Below, piece by piece: positions 6,200-12,748 of a stretch of DNA of 12,748 nucleotides. The notes under the pieces were generated by a model. It ran no database searches, was not told the DNA's origin, and saw only the letters and a program-made list of their open reading frames with translations. This stretch comes from an uncultured Coriobacteriaceae bacterium (lineage in GTDB: Bacteria; Actinomycetota; Coriobacteriia; Coriobacteriales; QAMH01). The DNA lies in contig CACZQA010000025.1 in the NCBI GenBank assembly GCA_902783175.1, positions 1 to 12,748 on the forward strand, read 5' to 3'. The number at the start of each line of letters is the position of its first letter. Position 1 is the stretch's first letter. The translations under genes and the position numbers were made by a program.

Positions 6200-7306
6200 G
6201 TGAAGTTCAACATAGCCAAGGATGACCTCCTGTCTGCACTCACCAACGTTTCCAAGGGAATGTCATCTCGCTCGACGCTCCCCATTCTCTCGGGAATCCT
6301 CATCGAGACCACGGATGAGGGGACCCTCGTCTTCCAGACCACCGACCTCGAGATCTCGATCAGGCACACCATCCCCGCCGACATCGTCGAAGGCGGAAGG
6401 TGCGTCGTCCCGGGCAAGCTGTTCTCGGACATCGTCAAGAACCTGCCCGACGCCGCCATCAGCGTGACATCGCAGGCAGAGCAGACGCTCATCTCGTGCC
6501 TCGACACCTCGTTCACGCTCTCGTCGCTCAACCCGGCCGACTTCCCGTACTTCCCCGAAGTCGACGCCGACACCACCATCAAGCTGCCCACCAAGCAGCT
6601 CGCCGACGCCGTGAAGAAGGTGGGACGCGCCGTATCCCGGGACGAGTCGCGCGCCGTGCTCATGGGCATCCTGTTCTCCGTCGAAGGTGGAAACGCGCGC
6701 CTTGCCTCGACCGATTCCTACCGTCTGGCGGTTGCCGACATGAAGGGCATCGGCGAGCTTTCCGAGGTGGAGGATTTCCAGGCCATCATCCCGGGCAAGA
6801 TATTCGAAGACGTCTCCAAGCTCGCGACTGTCGTCGACGAGCTCTCCATCGGGTTCTCGGACAACCAGATCGTGTTTGAGTTCGGCGATACGGTGTTCGT
6901 CAGCAGAAAGATCGAGGGAAGCTATCCCAACTACAAGAGGCTCATCCCCTCCGAGCACGAGGTTGCCATCAAGGTGAACTCGGCGGCGCTCACCACCGCC
7001 ATCAAGCGCGTCTCGCTTCTGGCCCAGGCGCACACGCCCATCAAGTTCTCGTTCTCGGCACTCGAGCAGACGGTCACCGTCTCGGCGAAGACTCAGGATG
7101 TGGGCGGTGCGACCGAGACCGTCGAGGCGTCGGTTGACGGGCCCGATATCGACATCGCGTTCAACCACCAATACGTGCTCGACGGCCTGGGCGCCGTTGG
7201 CGACGAGGCGCTCATCGAGCTGCAGACGAGCGTGAAGCCAGGCATCTTCAAGAACGCGTCCGACGACTCGTTTTTGTACCTCGCGATGCCCGTGCGCCTC
7301 AGCTAG
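6200..7306 (+). CDS. dnaN: DNA polymerase III sliding clamp (beta subunit)
   Basis: A 368-residue clamp subunit, the normal length for three clamp domains of about 120 residues each. The homodimeric ring tethers the replicative polymerase and other proteins to DNA. Family landmarks are the N-terminal MKFNIAKDDLLSAL, SGILIETTDEG and TTDLEIS. The hydrophobic partner-binding C-terminus is YLAMPVRLS. The start is GTG at 6200, because this gives the conserved MKF beginning. AGGAG lies upstream with an 11-nt spacer, longer than usual. The gene follows the AT-rich unwinding element, which probably also contains its promoter, and recF begins 22 bp downstream. Confidence 0.98.
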   Translation: MKFNIAKDDLLSALTNVSKGMSSRSTLPILSGILIETTDEGTLVFQTTDLEISIRHTIPADIVEGGRCVVPGKLFSDIVKNLPDAAISVTSQAEQTLISCLDTSFTLSSLNPADFPYFPEVDADTTIKLPTKQLADAVKKVGRAVSRDESRAVLMGILFSVEGGNARLASTDSYRLAVADMKGIGELSEVEDFQAIIPGKIFEDVSKLATVVDELSIGFSDNQIVFEFGDTVFVSRKIEGSYPNYKRLIPSEHEVAIKVNSAALTTAIKRVSLLAQAHTPIKFSFSALEQTVTVSAKTQDVGGATETVEASVDGPDIDIAFNHQYVLDGLGAVGDEALIELQTSVKPGIFKNASDDSFLYLAMPVRLS

Positions 7307-7328
7307 CCCAAGACGTGGGCGCATCTGA

Positions 7329-8492
7329 ATGACGCTGCACATCGATAGGCTCGTCCTCGACGAGTTTCGGGGATACACCCACTTCGAGCTCGACGGCATC
7401 GCAAGGCTCACCATCCTTGCCGGCGAAAACGCCGTCGGTAAGACGAACGTGGTCGAGGGCATCCAGCTTCTGACCATGGGGGAGTCGTTCAGACGGCCGT
7501 CGTGGTCCGAGACCATCTCGTGGGGCAGCGACGCCGCCCGGCTGTACGCGCGCTTCTGCGACGAGAAGCGCTGCGTGGAACACGTCCTCAAGATCGCGGG
7601 AAACGAGCGGGTCTACGAGGTCAACGGCAAGAAGAAGACGGCCGCGGGCGTGCGCGGGACGTTTCCGTGCGTGCTGTTCATCCCGGACGACCTGCAGATG
7701 GTGAAGGCCGCGTCGGCGAAGCGCCGCGACGCGCTCGACCTGCTCGGCGCGCAGCTTTCCAAGAACTACGCATCGCTCAAGAACGACTACCAGCAGACCC
7801 TGCGACAGCGCAACCTGCTCATCCGCGACGAACTGGCGTTTGGCCCGCTGTTCGAGAGCTGGAACGAGAGCCTCGCGCTCAACGGCGCGCGCCTGCTCGC
7901 CAACCGCTGGAGGCTGTTCGAGCGGCTGGCCGCCCACATGGCGCAGATCTACGCGGCTGTGGTGCCGGGCGAGCGGCTCGATGCGGTATATCTGCCCTCG
8001 TGGAGTCGCTTCGACGCGAACGGCCGCCAGCTCGGCGACGCCTCCACCCTGAAAGAGGCGCCGGAGGCGATGCTCGGTCCCGTCGACGAGATGCAGCGGG
8101 AGATCTTGGATTTCGCGCACACGTTTGGCGACGTGGAGCTGCGCCGCAAGACCTCGCTGGTCGGTCCGCACAAAGACGAGGTGGCGTTTTTCATCAACGG
8201 CCGAAACGCGCGTCTGTTCGCCTCGCAGGGACAGCAGCGCACCATCGTGTTGTGCTGGAAGCTCGCCGAGGTCGAGGTCGTGCGCGACGTGCTGGGGGTC
8301 GAGCCGCTGCTCTTGCTCGACGATGTGATGAGCGAGCTCGACGAGCGTCACCGATTCGCCCTGACCGAGTTCATCGACCGCTCCGTGCAGACGTTCGTGA
8401 CCACGACGAACCTGGGGTACTTCTCGGACGAGCTGCTCGAGCGCGCCAACATCGTCCACGTGCCGGTCGAGGGCACGAAGCATTCATATTGA
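7329..8492 (+). CDS. recF: DNA replication and repair protein RecF
   Basis: A 387-residue SMC/ABC-like ATPase that acts with RecO and RecR to load RecA at single-strand gaps. Walker A is GENAVGKTN (32-40), the ABC signature region is ASQGQQRT (298-305), Walker B is LLLLDD (327-332) and the D-loop is SELDER (335-340). Length and motif order are normal. The ATG at 7329 has no obvious ribosome site, but it gives the usual short N-terminus before the first strand. It follows dnaN by 22 bp and is probably in the same transcript. The stop codon overlaps an ATG as TGATG at 8490-8494, which may couple it to the next gene. Confidence 0.98.
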   Translation: MTLHIDRLVLDEFRGYTHFELDGIARLTILAGENAVGKTNVVEGIQLLTMGESFRRPSWSETISWGSDAARLYARFCDEKRCVEHVLKIAGNERVYEVNGKKKTAAGVRGTFPCVLFIPDDLQMVKAASAKRRDALDLLGAQLSKNYASLKNDYQQTLRQRNLLIRDELAFGPLFESWNESLALNGARLLANRWRLFERLAAHMAQIYAAVVPGERLDAVYLPSWSRFDANGRQLGDASTLKEAPEAMLGPVDEMQREILDFAHTFGDVELRRKTSLVGPHKDEVAFFINGRNARLFASQGQQRTIVLCWKLAEVEVVRDVLGVEPLLLLDDVMSELDERHRFALTEFIDRSVQTFVTTTNLGYFSDELLERANIVHVPVEGTKHSY

Positions 8493-8575
8493 TGGGCAAT
8501 CGTGCTATATATCAAGGTGAGGACAGACCACACCGCGAGCACGACAGCCGATACGAACCAACGACGGGTGGGACC

Positions 8576-9169
8576 ATGGACGATTTCGACTTGGGCAGCG
8601 AAATACACAAGCTCGTCTCGAAGCTGCAGGGCGGAGACCCCGCGCACCTCGCCACGGCGCGCGTGAAGACGGCCTGGAACCGGGCGGTCCCCGCAAGCAT
8701 CGCCAAACACGTGACGGGCGTGTTCGTCGTTCCCGAGACGCAGGCGCAGGAGGTCATCGTCTACGTGGACAGCCAGCTCGTGGCAACCGACCTCACGATG
8801 CAGGCAGACCCGCTGCGCATGGCGCTCAACGTCGAGGTAAACAAGATGCGCGGCGGGGCCTACGAGCAGGCGCTCGCCCGCGGGGCCACGCTCTCCGAAG
8901 TCGAGCAGGTCAAGTGCCTTCGATTCCGCGTGACGCGCGACCGCTACCTCAGCAAGAACCGGCGCGAGACGACGTTTGACGCCCTCGAGGCGGAGCAGGC
9001 CAAGTTCGCCGCGGTCGAGCCCGTCGCCTTGGGCGAAGAGGAGCTCAACGACCTGCGCGAGGCGGTGTCGCATATTGAGGACGACCGCCTGAGGGAGGCC
9101 GCCTACAACGCGGCGGTCGCCAACCTCGAATGGCAAAAAGGGCTCGCGGCGGCGCATCTCGACGAGTAA
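8576..9169 (+). CDS. dciA: DciA-family (DUF721) helicase-loading protein
   Basis: A 197-residue protein with a DUF721/DciA-type N-terminal half: LGSEIHKLVSKL, the conserved Trp in VKTAWNRAVP, and a strand-rich VIVYVDSQLVATDL. A charged, helical, Glu-rich C-terminal half follows. DciA is the ancestral loader or operator of the replicative helicase DnaB, and sits between recF and gyrB in many Actinomycetota. I chose the ATG at 8576, with GGTGGG just upstream and the expected high GC at third positions from there on. An in-frame ATG at 8492 overlaps the recF stop and would add 28 residues. That segment uses AT-richer, rarer codons, but translation from it cannot be excluded. No DnaC or DnaI-type loader is visible in the window. 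Confidence 0.88.
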   Translation: MDDFDLGSEIHKLVSKLQGGDPAHLATARVKTAWNRAVPASIAKHVTGVFVVPETQAQEVIVYVDSQLVATDLTMQADPLRMALNVEVNKMRGGAYEQALARGATLSEVEQVKCLRFRVTRDRYLSKNRRETTFDALEAEQAKFAAVEPVALGEEELNDLREAVSHIEDDRLREAAYNAAVANLEWQKGLAAAHLDE

Positions 9170-9184
9170 GATACGGTGCTCAGC

Positions 9185-9275
9185 GCGCGATGAGGCCGTC
9201 AAATCGCGCTCAGCCTTAAGTTACGCTGAAAAGCGGTTGGGTATAAGGAACGTGTGTAAAAACGCCTTACAGGCG
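9185..9275. repeat. Two hairpins in the dciA-gyrB gap
   Basis: GCGCGAT (9185-9191) pairs with ATCGCGC (9203-9209) across an 11-nt loop. CGCCT (9263-9267) pairs with AGGCG (9271-9275) across TAC. Neither has a T-run downstream on the plus strand. The second would resemble a terminator only on the minus strand, where it is followed by TTTTTAC. They may slow or end dciA transcription, but the evidence is weak. Confidence 0.35.
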
Positions 9276-9290
9276 AAATAAATGGCTCGT

Positions 9291-11333
<2,043 letters not shown>

Positions 11334-11345
11334 AAAGGGCACCAC

Positions 11346-12748
<1,403 letters not shown>

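Overview
The window is the chromosomal replication-origin neighbourhood of a fairly GC-rich Gram-positive bacterium. The gene order is rsmG-khpB-yidC-yidD-rnpA-rpmH (leftward), an AT-rich gap full of DnaA-box-like repeats, then a GHKL ATPase gene-dnaA-dnaN-recF-dciA-gyrB-gyrA (rightward). The recF-DUF721(DciA)-gyrB-gyrA order, the KH-R3H protein without a recognisable Jag_N domain, the short YidC without a lipoprotein signal and the codon use point to Actinomycetota. The class Coriobacteriia (Eggerthella/Slackia-like) is my best guess. That placement is inference from style, not a database match.

Left arm (1-2921, minus strand): a compact operon of RNA and translation genes plus membrane insertion. 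It has a strong promoter upstream of rpmH, a TGATG overlap between rnpA and yidD, and a terminator-like hairpin between yidC and khpB. rsmG runs off the left edge with nearly its whole sequence present.

Centre (2922-3659): about 740 bp without a convincing gene. It carries seven exact TTTTCCAC octamers, two perfect TTATCCACA boxes and further near copies. I read this as one lobe of oriC and the control region of the dnaA operon. A second lobe lies in the dnaA-dnaN gap (5959-6199). It holds a DnaA box, a run of five DnaA-trio-like triplets and a very AT-rich stretch, and is the likely unwinding site.

Right arm (3660-12748, plus strand): the first gene is not a standard member of this neighbourhood. 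It encodes a soluble protein with a Bergerat-fold (GHKL) ATPase domain and a C-terminal winged-helix-like domain, and ends 4 nt before dnaA. It sits between the box array and dnaA, so it is the best candidate here for an undescribed origin-linked or dnaA-regulating factor. Next come initiator (DnaA), sliding clamp (DnaN), RecF, the helicase-loading protein DciA, and the two gyrase subunits with their own promoter region. GyrA begins with an unusual acidic extension of about 70 residues and has Ala where E. coli GyrA has the quinolone-binding Ser83. No tRNA, rRNA, CRISPR array, insertion sequence or prophage was seen.
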